A stretch of 64,000 bases of DNA from Parelaphostrongylus tenuis (Eukaryota > Nematoda > Chromadorea > Rhabditida > Metastrongylidae). Position 1 is the stretch's first letter. Every line of letters starts with the position of its first letter. The stretch spans positions 62,001 to 126,000 of the forward strand of contig JAHQIW010005152.1 in NCBI GenBank assembly GCA_019055375.1. Direction: 5' to 3'. The position numbers and the translations under genes were made by a program. A model generated the notes under the pieces. That model searched no databases. It worked only from the letters and a program-made list of their open reading frames with translations, and was not told where the DNA came from. Shown here one piece after another: positions 52,349 through 64,000 of this stretch.

Positions 52349-52461
52349 AGAGTGGTGTGCAAAACGAGCGTCGGTAGTGCAACGGTTCAGCACGCGCTCT
52401 TGGAAAGAGTGAGATTTGGGTTCGAGTTTCACCTGGCGCAAACGTTTTTGCACGCCACTCT
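52349..52461 (+). repeat. tRNA-like palindromic element, family B, best flanked copy
   Basis: Left arm AGAGTGGTGTGCAAAA (52349-52364) and right arm TTTTGCACGCCACTCT (52446-52461) are complementary over 16 bp with one mismatch-type change. Between them is a tRNA-like unit with a four-pair D-arm (GTGC/GCAC), an anticodon-like arm CGCTC/GAGTG around TTGGAAA, a T-loop TTCGAGT and partly paired acceptor halves GCGTCGG and CTGGCGC. A GGA triplet sits in the anticodon position. Confidence 0.7.
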
Positions 52462-52924
52462 ACATCATTGGGTTTATTGAAACATCATGATACCGGAATA
52501 ACAATTTAATCTGCCATAAGGGGTTACAAGAGCGCAAATGGTGGTGGAAAAAGATAAGAGTCTGAAATAGACTGATTAAATAAATTACTTGCTCACAACA
52601 GATCGAAAATGTTCGTAACATAAAACGTGACAAGTGCTACCTACGATGGGGAAATAAGTACAAAGTAGGTCCGTCAGTTGCACGTTCGCTCGTTGGCACC
52701 GACCACATGCACTAAAGACAGTTTGGCAAATTGCAGAATTCCGAACTACGATATGGCCAAAGCTGTTTGCCGCCTCACTGCATTTGATGATGCATTCGCA
52801 TAATTGAGACGACATTAGCATACTCATTGATGGAAATCAATGACATCTCTTCCTAGGATGACCATGTCATTTTTTGTAAACTATCATTGAACCAGAGAGA
52901 ATGCTCAAGGAACTCACTGAAGCG

Positions 52925-53540
52925 GGAAAAAGATCAGACTGCGTCGGTTGAAAACCCAGTTAATGAAAAATCAATGGTACGATGATGAACAAGTCGAAAT
53001 GGATGGTTCTGTGTTTGCAGAAACGGCCTGGCACGTATACTTTAGGCGTTCATGGAATATAGAAGGTAACATGAACAAGGAGCTAGTTAGAAGGAGAGCA
53101 ACTTAAGTCGCATTAGGGCCTCTCAAGGAAGCCGCAAACCGCATAACGGACCCTGAATTCCGTGCTCACCTTTTTGATTCAACTCTCATCCCGGCACAAT
53201 ACTATGTAGCAGACACTTGGGCTGATGCTCTTACCACGTTGAAGCTGCTGCGAACAACTCACAAAGCGCTCAAACGATGTCTTTTAGGATTTAGTCGGCG
53301 CACACAACATCTAGCCGGCATGGACAGCTCAGATCTTCGAAGCCTATCCCATCTTCGTGATACAGGAGACTACACAGCTATAACGATACAGAGATGGGCC
53401 GGTCATATGGTAAGAAAAACAGACGACAGATTTGACAGATTTCAAACTACCATCATAGACAACTATCGCGAGACAAAGACGAATAGAATATGTTCTGGAG
53501 TCTTCACAACTTGTGAAGCCAGACCATCCAAGTAAGTCCT
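52925..53540 (+). mobile_element. RTE-clade retrotransposon of a second lineage, 3-prime fragment
   Basis: The plus strand encodes the post-RT region with frame breaks: KNQWYDDEQVEMDGSVFAET, then ELVRRRAT, then a stop, then LGPLKEAANRITDPEFRAHL, FDSTLIPA and QRWAGHMVRKTDDRFDR. It shares the RAHLFDSTLIPA and RWAGH landmarks with the RTE copy at 37457 but is clearly a different subfamily. Truncated and inactive. Confidence 0.8.
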
Positions 53541-53574
53541 TGAATCCCTGCTATAAAGTAGGGCTTATTGTAGG

Positions 53575-53630
53575 AGTGTGGCTCTGATGAAGCGGGCGAT
53601 GCCGCCAAAACGTACGTCTCACTACGTACC
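53575..53630 (+). ncRNA. Hammerhead ribozyme relic, sister of 45229
   Basis: CTGATGA at 53584-53590, helix II GCGG/CCGC, and ACGTACGTC matching helix III plus triplet are present. GAAAC reads CAAAAC and helix I no longer pairs. The downstream flank AGCCTCGAAAAGCC resembles that of 45229-45275. It too lies just after an RTE relic. Confidence 0.5.
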
Positions 53631-54904
53631 AGCCTCGAAAAGCCTTTACACATTCTCACATATTTATGATTGTATATAGCGAGGTTTGAAAAAAGTCGAT
53701 TGAAAGGGCGTCTACATATTGACTCACCATTTTGTTGATTTATGATCCACTATGTGTTGTGTAAATCAAACGCACAGAGTTTTGCATGAGCGAGCACTGT
53801 GCCTGGTTTATATCAAAAAATCAAATTTAGAAGTTACGCGTAATTACTAAGCATTTATCGTTGCGGTTCATTTTCGCATTTTAAGTATAAATTAAAAAGT
53901 CTTACGCGCTAAGACTGTGCGTGTGCAAGGATGATTAGTTCGGCTTCAAAATTTCACAAATGAGAAGACTATCAATAGAAAAACTATTGGCATTGTGTCT
54001 TTCCGTTGTGTTCATGTCTGCAGTTGAAGCCTCTGCCCTCTCGTTCGGACCACTGCACTATTGTAGATAGACCACAACTGCTTTCTCACCTATTCAGCAC
54101 AGGTGGACATGGAAAATGCTTCGATTTTTTGAGCAAACTGCCCGAGCCCATAAAAATTAGCCGAGAGAAGCCGAAAAAAGACTGAATTTTGATTTGATTG
54201 TTTGTATTTGTCTGTCCAAAAACGGTTGTCCTCCGGAATGGTGCAGGAAGCCAAGTAACAAAACCATAGTAGTTCATAATCCTCTTCCCACCCTTTTCAC
54301 ACAAAAAAGGTGCATGTAAAAGATATGTTTTATACAGCTGCAATATGAGTACATGAAGAGAGCACAAGGTAGATTTCCTAAAGTTGATTAAAATCGCCAT
54401 TTCCAATTTGTAGCTATCCAATAAGGTTTAGAGGAAACATGACAAACCCGAAAAATAAGCACGGAGAGCGCTTTACTCTATCCTTCGCTACAGGCAGAAA
54501 AAGTATGGTTATAAAACGATGTTTGAGTAGCACATGACATGGTGGACCATGAAACAACAGCACGGTGAGTACTCAATAAAGCAAGCGTCAAGTGCTTACG
54601 TTACAAGTTATATCTGCTTTGGTAAAGAAATACTGCCACTTTTAGATCTGCTTATCAAGAAGAGATAGTGAATAATTAATTCTATGTCAAAGTTGATAGA
54701 TAGCTCCGGTAAAAGGGGATGAGTTGTCGTTCCTTCAATTTTTTCTCAAAAGTGCGACACACTATCTCGTTGGTGAAGAAAAGATTAAAACCTAGTTCAG
54801 ACAGGACTGAATCGGAACGCTTGTAAAATTTTTCATCAGTTCTTGCTCAAGACACTGGCTAGGCTCTTTACTCGTTAACTGCCAAATCGCAAGGTTCTCA
54901 GTCA

Positions 54905-55960
54905 CTGAAAAACCAGCAAGAACGTGTTACTGTTCAAAGAGGGTGACACTCACAACATAGGCAAATACCGCTTAATTCGCTTTGCCCGTCGTCTATAAAT
55001 TCTTCAATCGAGTCATTCCAACTAGTATTGACAGAACACTGATGAAGGATAGCCAAACCATCAAGGGGGTATTTTGAAGGATTCAATACTATAGACCATG
55101 ACCACACGATGACAAGACTCATTCAAATTTTGCAATAGTAAAAGAGAGCGCTCTGACTCACTTTCATGGATTCGAAAGAAGGTTTTTGATTTAATAAGAT
55201 ATAGATTCATTCACAGAATCTATCGATAGACAGGGCATTCCTACTCAGCACATGAGAAATCCTTGCGGGCTGCGTAAAAGTTTTGAAATCAAAATATCAC
55301 CACACTATCACGATTTTACTATCGATAACGGTCACCTATCACGATGAAAAAGGAGTTGTCACTTTTTAGGACGTCGTGCGACCATTAAAATGGTACAAAT
55401 TGTGAGTGGAAAAAAACAGTTGACAATCACGTATCGTTTGCTTCGCTGATGACAACATGCTTATAACACCAAGTAACGGTCAGAGGAGTTGATCGATTCC
55501 GGCAACATATTTGGAAAAATGTTATCCGAGTAACGATTGCAGCTACAGTGTTACTGAGAGACAGGGTTTCGTGTGCCAATTTCTTTCAGCTGAATGAACA
55601 TCTGCAAAAGCTTCAGTACGTCTATTCAGAATGGAAAATCAATATGATTACCAGTGGAGCTCTAGAGTTGAAGAGGAGAAGCGAGCAGCACGAGGAGCGT
55701 CTTAAAGGATTGAGGATGTAGTAGAGAGAAGGAAGAACATCCGACTACATGCCCACTCTTTCGAATCGCCTGTCCTCTCTAACCTAACGTATACTAGGAT
55801 TCTTAGTTTACGCGCAGGCAGATTAAAAGATCAGTTGGCGTTATTGAACGGTCGAAAGGTCGAAGCTGGGTGCACTCCGTATCTTGCAAATAAAGAAAGG
55901 ATCCGAAGTTCTGACCTACACTGACGATCGAAAGCCACAAATGCTCTCTAAACGTCGAGC
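54905..55960 (+). mobile_element. Heavily decayed RTE reverse transcriptase relic
   Basis: Runs parallel to the RT part of 43388-45140 with many indels: AAAACCAGCAAGAACGTGTT near 54908, GACAGAACACTGATGAAGGA near 55031, TTCGCTGATGACAACATGCT near 55442 (the FADD region, now broken) and GAAAATCAATATGATTACCAG near 55632. No usable frame remains. Confidence 0.65.
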
Positions 55961-55999
55961 TTTCCATAATGTGGTAGGCCTGATACGTAATGCGAAATT

Positions 56000-58230
56000 T
56001 TAGTGATATCCGCTCGATCATTTGACGATCAACACTACGACAGCTGATCTATCATATTACTTTTTATTAGGAAAAGTGGTAGGTCTAAGTGCTTTCCTAC
56101 ATCTTATTTGCGTCTTTTCGACGAGATCGAATAGCAAAATAGCAAGCTCTGTGAGGATCATCTAGAACATCCTCTGATCACGCTGAATACCGCTTTTCTA
56201 TATAATTAAACATTAATATGAGGTAATTTTTTCTCATACTTGTATTACGTCTACGGATTTACTGAGACTCTTGCTAATACTTGAGGTTTGCTTCTCCGTT
56301 ACAAGTGTCGTAGATTGCTAATCGAGTCAATTCTCACTGGAATTCTGGAATAGCCTTTCATTGACGCTTCTAGATCATCACTGCAAGCACTCACAGCATT
56401 AGCATCAATGGATGAGAGAGAAAGAAAGATGTCAAACGCGTCTGGTACCAAATCCCAAGTAGGACTTTGCTACTCACGGAGTCGGGACAGAGTCGTACTC
56501 GTGTCAAAAGAATCTGTCACCACACTCGCTAGTTATACTCTCAAGTTACATTATTTATTTTAGAATATTACAGTATTTAGTAGCAATGGCAATAGTAGTG
56601 TAAACCTGATATAAATATAAGCTCTGAAGTGCATAAAGTGCGCGAAAAAATTGGACTTGGTAGTATTCTATCACAATGAGCCATTCACCCAATTATTTTT
56701 TTACGGAATGGTTTCTGACATGAGAGGATTTCTGTAACAATGACAATATTGAAGACAATGTAGTTGAACAAATGCACTATAGCTGATATTTGAATTCTCT
56801 ACAATGGATACCAGCAATTTAAACCTACTTGGTGTACTTGCCGGTTGGTCAACAGTCGCACTCTTGCATTCCAGAGGAACACAGGTGATTCGAACACTGA
56901 GCTGATCCACAATAGAAGAGATTATAGCATGGAGAAGAAATGCCCTACGACATTAAAAAGTTCTTTCATCTGCTACTAGGGTTTCTATGGGAGCGTTTTT
57001 CATGAGATTAAGCCAAGCTTTCTTTTTCTCTAATTCAAACTTGCACGAGGTTGAAACTTCTCCTTTCTCAAAATCTGATGGCTAGCATTTCGACGCCACG
57101 CCTTAGTCAGAGCCTAGTCCGATAGATAACAATTCAACAGTCTAACAATTTTGGAAAACCCCATCTTATACTTATTTAAGAACGGTTACCGGTCTCAAAT
57201 GACGCACTTTGAAAAAAATGAACCATACTCAGACTAGGAGATTAATCCGAGATAAAGTGTCATATCACTTGTCATATTCAGGCAAATCCCTCTTCTGCTC
57301 ATTTTTGGACGTTTGCACCTAATCCAAAAGGCTTCGAGTGTTTTCGCGCTAAAATTTTTGATTCTTGCCTAGGCTTCTTACTACCAGATCAAAGTCCGCA
57401 CAATTGTGCTTTTCTACTCTGTGCACCCAAAAAGGCTTAGTAGTTTGGCTACTGATTTTCCCGTCTAAGTGATCTCTCATGCGGATCCAAATTGTATTTT
57501 CGTCGCGGCAATTTATTCTTTGCCGCATGTCGTGCAAGAGATTTGGCCTTTTGTGCCAAAACTCATGCAATCTCCGTTTCTATCATCAGGGCATGCCACG
57601 CAGTTGCCTGTCTCTATCATGCGACCAGTTTTCAGGGATTTTTGACTCACTTTCTGCTCTCTTCATAAAATTGTGGAAAAGAAACATAAATTCGATAAAT
57701 GTTGAGCTCTTTGTTTGCATTAGAAGGCGAGATACGAATGATCTAGCGGCGCTGAAGTAGGTGCAGCATTAGGGATTTGAGCAAGCACACTGGGATTGAA
57801 AGAGTAAATCAAGATAGTGGAAAAAAAAAACCACTTACAGTGAAGTTTGTTAGACCTTGCTGCAACAAAATTTCATAGAATATGTTGCCATAAGATTGAG
57901 GATTCAAATTGTTGTTGGATCTTTTCCTAAAACAGCTTTTTTTTTTCTTCCGCCATTTTCTACTGCAATCTTCTCATCGTTATGTGTGAATAATGATAGT
58001 TGGATAATGATGAGAAATTAGACGTTGACTAACGTATAAATCTTCATGGTCAAAAATAAGGATTTTTGAGCCAAAATAAGAATTTTCTATGTTTTATCTT
58101 AACCTTGTGGCGCCACTCCGCATCCTAACACTGCCGAGATTGTGGCTACTGTCAAAATCTGGAGGTTTGAAAGGCTCAGCATGTTCATATAACCATTTGT
58201 TTATTGCTCCTGAAATCCCTAATAACGACT
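56000..58230. other. No gene recognised
   Basis: AT-rich, with short open frames on both strands (for example 57349-57760) but no domain, splice chain or repeat shared with the rest of the window. Confidence 0.25.
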
Positions 58231-59055
58231 TCAAAATCTATTAAAAACATGAAGCAAAATTACTCTTTTTTGAATTAATATTCGAACAACAGATTTGGTA
58301 TGGTCCCATGTAGTCGGCGGCTTCAGCAAGAAAGCCGTTTTGTAGCTCTTGACTTGTCGACCAGTTTTGAAGGCCGGCAAACCGTTTATGAAGGAAAAAC
58401 TTTTCGTAGCAATCTTTACGATAGATTCTGCTGTCCAAAATTATGTGGAAATTAACCAACAAGAACAAATCAATGTCGATTGCTGTATGAGAACGGCGAT
58501 GATAAATGAACACTTAATGAGGTCCCACTGAATGAGTCAATTCCTCAGGTGCCATGGTCATAATTGGATTTTCATCGTTCCAAGTCAATTGTCAAGATGA
58601 AAGGTGAAAAAGAATTCACAATCGACGAAAACTCATCGTCAAAACTTACTTTTCTGAGATTCACGTGAGATGTGATTGGTGAAAGAGAAGTACAACTGAC
58701 GGTACGAAATGTTCTTGACAGGTAATTTCTGAGAAGGGGAAATTACATTTGTTATGTTGAAAAATTTTATTAGCATCACTCCCGTTTAGTGTTGTGAAAT
58801 CGCTTTTGACTATTTCATAGCGAAAAGAAGAATTTCTGCAGAATTTTACTGAAGGATCAAGAAATGATCGAAGAATAAGATGGTGGCACTTTGAAATCAT
58901 ATTATGAGATGGAAAGGAAAACGCTTCGGAAGTGATCGATTTGACAGCTACTCCAAGGAATAAAATTGTTTCATGAGATACAAGAATATTCTTGTTTTGT
59001 CGAGTTGTCACTACTTCAAGATGAGAAGGGAAAGTGGACGTTTCGAAGAATATGC
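58231..59055 (-). CDS. Candidate three-exon gene fragment, unknown
   Basis: Not recognised. On the minus strand, exon-like segments 59055-58850 (after TGCTTCAG), 58728-58650 (CCTTCTCAG acceptor, AAAA|GTAAGT donor) and 58430-58231 join in phase with introns of 121 and 219 bp, ending at TGA. They would encode about 160 residues including SFLDPS|KLPVKNISYRQLY. The long open frame and good splice sites are suggestive. However, a second frame of the last exon is also open, and no further upstream exon was found. Confidence 0.25.
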
Positions 59056-59079
59056 CTGAAGCACTGATCACAGACTACC

Positions 59080-61490
59080 TTTATGGTCGTTTTGATGTTT
59101 AGATTTTTGGTAATGGTGAATGTATATGGAATATCGTAAATTTTCCGCGAAGTCTACTCGACAAGTAAGCAAAACAAGAGTTGTTATTGCACTCTTCGTG
59201 CAATGGTTTTTAATTTCGCTTATTCACCATTGATAACCTATCTCTAATTCAACTAATCCTCAGCTGCTCAGGAAAGATAAACGTGAATATTCAAAACGTT
59301 GCTTCCATATTGAAGGTGCTCAATTTGGTTAATTTAGTAACTTAGGTCTTTAACGAAATGCGAATTTTTAAATTGTCTTCGCAAAACTGTATTCAAGAAC
59401 ACGCCATTTATACTCTTTAAAATTGTTTTTAACCGTCCTTTCTAAGTTTGGTTACAGATTCATCCGTGATAACAGTTTGGCTACACGTGTATTGTGGCGT
59501 TTTTTGGCCGAAAAAACTCTCAAAGACTATATATGAATGTTCCAGCAAGGTTTGTAATAAACAGTTGATCAAAGAAGGTATTATATTGCTTGTACCAGCC
59601 GCAAGGCATCGATTGCGGGTTAATTGTCAGTGATAATTTCACTTGACGACATTTTATCATTCTTCGGCGCAGAAGCCCTATGATAGCGAGCTAATGGGCG
59701 AGGAAAACGGCACTGACCATGGCGAAATTGCCGAAACTCGCCTGTCTGAGATATGTCGTCGCAAATGAAATTGTGATTAATCCTTAAAAAGACGGCTAAG
59801 AACATTCCCAAGACTACATCCGAATATTTTGACGGTTTACTAATAAGCAATCGATTAAATAAGGTCTTTTACTCAACACTGCTGGAGCTTTTTCTCTAGA
59901 TTAGTAGTAGCAATCGCTCTTTGATTGACAAAGTTACTATGCCACAGCAGGATGGCATTGAAATGACAGCGTGCACTGTAGGATGGCATTGATATTGGAT
60001 TTTGAAGAAGTGTATGTTTACAGGAGAAATGTAATATTTCTTTCACTGCGTAAACCAAAGTCAATAGCACACGAATTGGTAGATGCAGGTGAAGATAACA
60101 CGCATTGGCATCGTGCTGGAGAGAATTCGGTGACCCGGAAATATTGGATTCTGTTTTGTCCGTTGCGCAAATGGCAAAACAATAGCGCTGCCAGTTCCAC
60201 AAAGTAATCGGCACATTCATGGATTTTTCCTAAGCGCTGGTGAAACTGAATAAACAGTTCCGTGTCGTAGCGGTTCGGCGCCGTTTTCGATGAATTACTA
60301 AGCGAAGATCAATTTCACCACAGCGTTCTCCTTGCACTCCCAACGCGATACAGTTGTTAGTCAGCGAATTAAGGGATGGAGGCAACATTTTCCAGAAAGC
60401 AAGATTTCATTAGAATCGTGTCAGTGTCTGAGGACTCTTTGAGAAATTCCTTATTCGTATGGTCAAAAAGAAACATGAAATCATGCGAGTCGTTACTTTG
60501 TGAATCCCGGATTGACAAACATTTCAAAATCGGTTTTTTGCCCTTTTCTTACTGATTAACGTGTCCAATAGTTCTCGGTAGAAGTCGTTAGTAGGAGAGT
60601 GTAACCTGAAATTCGAAGGAGAATTAGCACGCGTGAAGTGGTGAAAGAAGAAATCTTATATTTTTCTACCAGCCCATCCGCTGAATTTCCTCAAACCGGG
60701 AAGGTCTGAAAAAGTAAACACAATGGTCATCAGGACTTTACTTATAGGACGCCCTCACATGAATACTCATTGACGTTTTCAATGACGAACCGCGTTTTAA
60801 GTGTTGCAGATAATTTATGTATGTGGCTTGTTTTTTTCAAGCTCTTCAAACAAGATGAAAAATTGTTTTAAAAAGCACTTACGTCTCCACGCGATTTATT
60901 TTACACTCGTAGTCGAAGACTGTAAAGCTTTACGTCGGAATCGACTATGTTAAGAATTAGAACGTGATTAATACTGTTCTTATCTGTTTCACGGACAAAT
61001 CAAAAACATCATAAACTCTATATTGCCTTCTTTAGGAAAATACTACTAACATCGAGTAAAACTTAGCAAAAGCTTCATATCTTTCTGATCACATTGCTGG
61101 GAAACAAGCAACCGCACTACAAAATTTCCCTTATGCTTCCAATACGATACTGTAGCTCGTCAAGAAGACTCAGGTAATGGTGGAAAAAGAAACACTTTGC
61201 AAATTTTCAAATGAGCAGTCACGTAAAAATTTTTGAGTCACGTCAATACAAAATATAAGCAGCTTTCTTGTAACTTCCCCGCTCAAAGAAATAAGTTTTG
61301 CAGCATCATTTTAACTAGAGCGCCAATGCTTTCGACACTTTACGGTTGCCTGCTTAGCCCTGATATTTTGGCAGCCTCTCAGTGCTCTTTCTTCAACGCT
61401 ACAATCTCGGAACCCTTCCGGGTTCAGAAAAAAAGCCCTTCTTTATTGCTGTTTCTAGCATTTGATTTCCAACTTCTAGCTTGTTGAGTT
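59080..61490. other. No gene recognised
   Basis: Frames up to 115 codons overlap on both strands near 59620-60220. Two short segments near 60330 and 61130 (CCCAACGCGATACAGTTGTT and TTCCAATACGATACTGTAGC contexts) are diverged copies of each other, hinting at an old repeat. Confidence 0.25.
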
Positions 61491-61491
61491 A

Positions 61492-61625
61492 TGAATCGCA
61501 GAGTGGGTACTCACGTGTAACTTGCCAATCTCTGCCGGTAGGACAGGGAAAGCTTATTTGTTTGTGGCGACTTCTATTCGACTTCCATGTGCTTCCCAGA
61601 CGCTTGCATGCAGTTTTGGCCAATT
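61492..61625 (-). mobile_element. RTE 5-prime UTR fragment
   Basis: GTGGGTACTCACGTGTAACTTGCCAATCTC and the following TTATTTGTTTGTGGCGACTT match, in reverse, the 5-prime region of the RTE copy at about 43600-43735. No coding part is attached. Confidence 0.55.
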
Positions 61626-62590
61626 TAACTCATAGGAATGATGATCGATCTCTTGAAATGGAGTTGCAAAAACAAGAAGTTGATTCCCTGAATTCACTTG
61701 CATGTTTGGAAAGCGTAAAGGCTGCATTTGGTTCGCTTTCGGTTCTCCTACGCACACCCGTGAACGCACCACCCGTGAACGCACCACATGCCCGAGCAGA
61801 GATCCTCAAGAAGAGAGATTGGAACAAAGATCGTTTTTTCTTATTCAGGATACCTCAAATTATACAACAAATTCTGAAACAAAAAAATCATATAGTCATG
61901 TGCATGTAGTCATCAAATATGCAAAATTTAAAAGTAAAGACAAAAATGTCTACAAAGTCTTCACATCTACATGACACTTGGTCCAACACGTATCGCACGT
62001 CTCGGTCCGCAATGGATTAGTAATTGTGGTTATTTGGAAACATGGGAAATGTGATGCTTTTTTTATTGGTTGAGTCTTCCTGACAAGCTACAGCATTATG
62101 TTGTAAGCATAAGGGAGTGAATATAGTGAAATTACTAATTTCTTAGCAATTTGATCATAAAGACATGAAGCTTTCATTGCGATTTCGAAAATGGACTGAT
62201 GATTTTTTGAGAGAAAGGCAAAACGAAGACATCGACAGAGTAATGGATAGTGCGTGAACCTTCGAAAATAGAGATCGCTGATTTGAAGCCCTATTATGTT
62301 CATGGGCTTACTATTATCTCTATTTCAACACACTTGTAGCTATATTTATATCATTTCCTGCCTATGAAAATAAAAACTAGACTGTAAACGAAGTTTAAAA
62401 GTTGTAAAAGATCTTAAGTTTTCTCGAGGTTCTACAATCTTGATAGATAAGGCAGTCAATCTTTTGGGATAATAGAAAGATATATTTACAAAAAGGAAAA
62501 GTTGTTCTCAATTAGTGCATAATATTCAGCCTTAGCGATGGATTGCACTTTAGCAAAAAAAAACCATCTAACAACATTGAGTATGTATGC
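61626..62590. other. No gene recognised; short tandem duplication
   Basis: A 15-bp unit ending GTGAACGCACCAC is repeated in tandem at about 61760-61790. The remaining open frames show no domain. Confidence 0.3.
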
Positions 62591-62599
62591 TTTAATTCC

Positions 62600-62775
62600 A
62601 TTCCGAGGCAAAGGTTCATCAAGCTTGCCACCCACCGGAATTTGCTAATTGGTACCAGACTTGTGTGAAAGGATAGCAATGCTGACTTGGTTTATCGAAG
62701 GGCCACCGTGCGTCAATGTGAAGGAACGAATGCATTAGATCAGCGTTGAGAAGTGCACTTTTTTATCCTCTAAAA
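62600..62775 (+). repeat. SINE family A, decayed body
   Basis: AATTGGTACCAGACTTGTGTG, GGATAGCAATGCTGACTTGG, GGGCCACCGTGCGTCA and GCATTAGATCAGCG follow the family order. The tail is shortened. Confidence 0.5.
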
Positions 62776-64000
62776 GATCTTCTGCAAAAATTTCATAGAC
62801 TGCGATTTGATTGAGAGCGACTTTTTTAATATCGGCGCTATAATAGTCTGCTTGTCCTCACAAATCTTAGCGTTCTTTTACCACTACCCATGTCCTTTTC
62901 TGACTCGTCCGATAAAATGATGGGAGAAGAAGAATAGGCCATGCCCATCAGGGAAGAACTGCCTAATTATTCTTTGATTATATCGCCATTCACATATCAT
63001 TTACATAGATTATAAGGCATATACGGGTAAGACCTATACGCCCTCGAATATACTAAAGGCGCAGAAAGCTAGCAAAAAACATAAAATGTCATTATAAGAT
63101 TGAACAACTACTTGCCCATTTTGCTTACACGAAAAAGAGGTGGAATAGACGAGGTAAGAATGCAGAGCAATTTCCTATCGTATCAAAAGTTTTCAAACGT
63201 AGTCGCCTGTACTTTTACATAGTGCTAAAAATGTATGCCTTCGACATGAAAACAAATCTCTAGTTGGTTTTATCACACAATTACATCGCACGCGAGGTTG
63301 GTACCAAAACCTTGATTCGCTAACGTTTCACCATCTTTATCCTCTTCGGGTCAATAACTCGAGTCGATGGTCCACAGATGTTCGTCCTGGTGGTGGATAT
63401 AATCCTGACCAGTACTCATCAGACCCATAATGACGACGAACAACTGTGAAAAACTTACCCTATTCATCGCCTCTGAAGCAGCCAAAAATATCGAAACAAT
63501 GGCAATTATGAGTTTTGATATCAACCTTTTATGAAATCAATAGTGTGAGAAACTCATTAAATATTTTCAACAAAGTTCATCAAGTGTCTTACTCTGAAAC
63601 TTCAACTAATGTCAAATTCCGTGACGCGAATGTTAGCTGGAAGTCACGCTTCAATGACAGTGTTATAAAGCCTAATTAAACTAGATTTTTATAGTTAGTG
63701 AGGACGTTTTACACTTCAATAAGACTAGCACATCGAAAATTCCTTTGAACTCTTAGATTTTCCAAATGAAAAGCTCAACATTTGGGAAAGGTCATATCTT
63801 GAACTGTTTTTATGCTATCTTGCTCATATTTCTTTACATTTCAATTCAACCGTAGTTATCCCTCATTTATCATGTCAACAAAGATTCGTAATGTACATGG
63901 CCGTAGATGGATAAATCGCCATTAAATTAATCAATTACATCGTCATTTTGTGCTCGAAATCAAATAGTATGACATAGCTTACAGCTTTGATATTCTCTCG
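62776..64000. other. No gene recognised; weak hammerhead-like trace at 63467-63540
   Basis: CTCTGAAGCAGCC, TCGAAAC and ATATCAACCTTTTATGAAATC at 63467-63535 resemble the stretch at 41405-41475. Otherwise AT-rich with no exon or repeat recognised. Confidence 0.25.

Noticed and set aside
52349..52461. Functional tRNA-Ser(GGA) gene
   Set aside because: There is no long variable arm, the acceptor and T stems have mismatches, and similar units are dispersed with flanking inverted repeats, so it is a repeat.
59079..59156. Extra upstream exon for the 58231-59055 candidate
   Set aside because: It joins in phase, but the intron would be only 23 bp, too short to be spliced.
61481..61909. 142-codon open frame on the plus strand
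   Set aside because: It starts in the antisense of an RTE 5-prime UTR and runs through a short tandem duplication; no domain.

Overview
The window looks like repeat-rich nuclear DNA from a strongylid, hookworm-like nematode. The grounds are short phase-consistent introns with TTTYAG acceptors, a nematode-only chemoreceptor family (Srbc), RTE-type retrotransposon relics, mariner relics, and very many tRNA-derived repeats. The species cannot be fixed from the sequence. No bacterial operon, CRISPR array, rRNA or clearly functional tRNA was seen. Most open frames in the window are short and are explained by repeats.

Genes. (1) 904-4897, minus strand: the first seven coding exons of an unrecognised, highly charged, probably coiled-coil protein. 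All six junctions keep frame and the gene runs off the left edge. (2) 21126-34200, plus strand: a 15-exon orthologue of ING3, the PHD-finger subunit of NuA4/TIP60 histone acetyltransferase complexes. It has a splice acceptor just upstream suited to spliced-leader trans-splicing. (3) 41740-43269, minus strand: a seven-exon Srbc-type serpentine receptor, with a decayed paralogue at about 45655-46657 on the plus strand. An RTE relic lies between the two. Two further exon clusters (50424-50809 plus, 58231-59055 minus) are only candidates.

Repeats, left to right: two 600-bp foldback mariner derivatives (220-813, 5357-5957) and a third split by another repeat (6105-7093); a GC-richer gene-free stretch (about 7.1-9.5 kb); an array of tRNA-headed SINEs (9.6-10.5 kb); a long desert built mostly from one diverged dispersed repeat, here called R1 (about 15-20.8 kb); foldback MITEs; TE-loaded introns of ing-3; RTE fragments at 18.9, 37.5, 43.4, 52.9, 54.9 and 61.5 kb; and a poorly explained AT-rich tail (56-64 kb).

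The most interesting signal is a set of self-cleaving hammerhead-ribozyme motifs. One complete copy (33815-33875) lies inside an ing-3 intron between the exons encoding the PHD finger. A second complete copy (45229-45275) lies just past an RTE relic. At least seven degenerate copies are spread through the window, some as inverted pairs. A second unusual pattern is a family of tRNA-like cloverleaves set between inverted repeats of about 15-17 bp, so that the whole unit would fold with a greatly lengthened acceptor stem.
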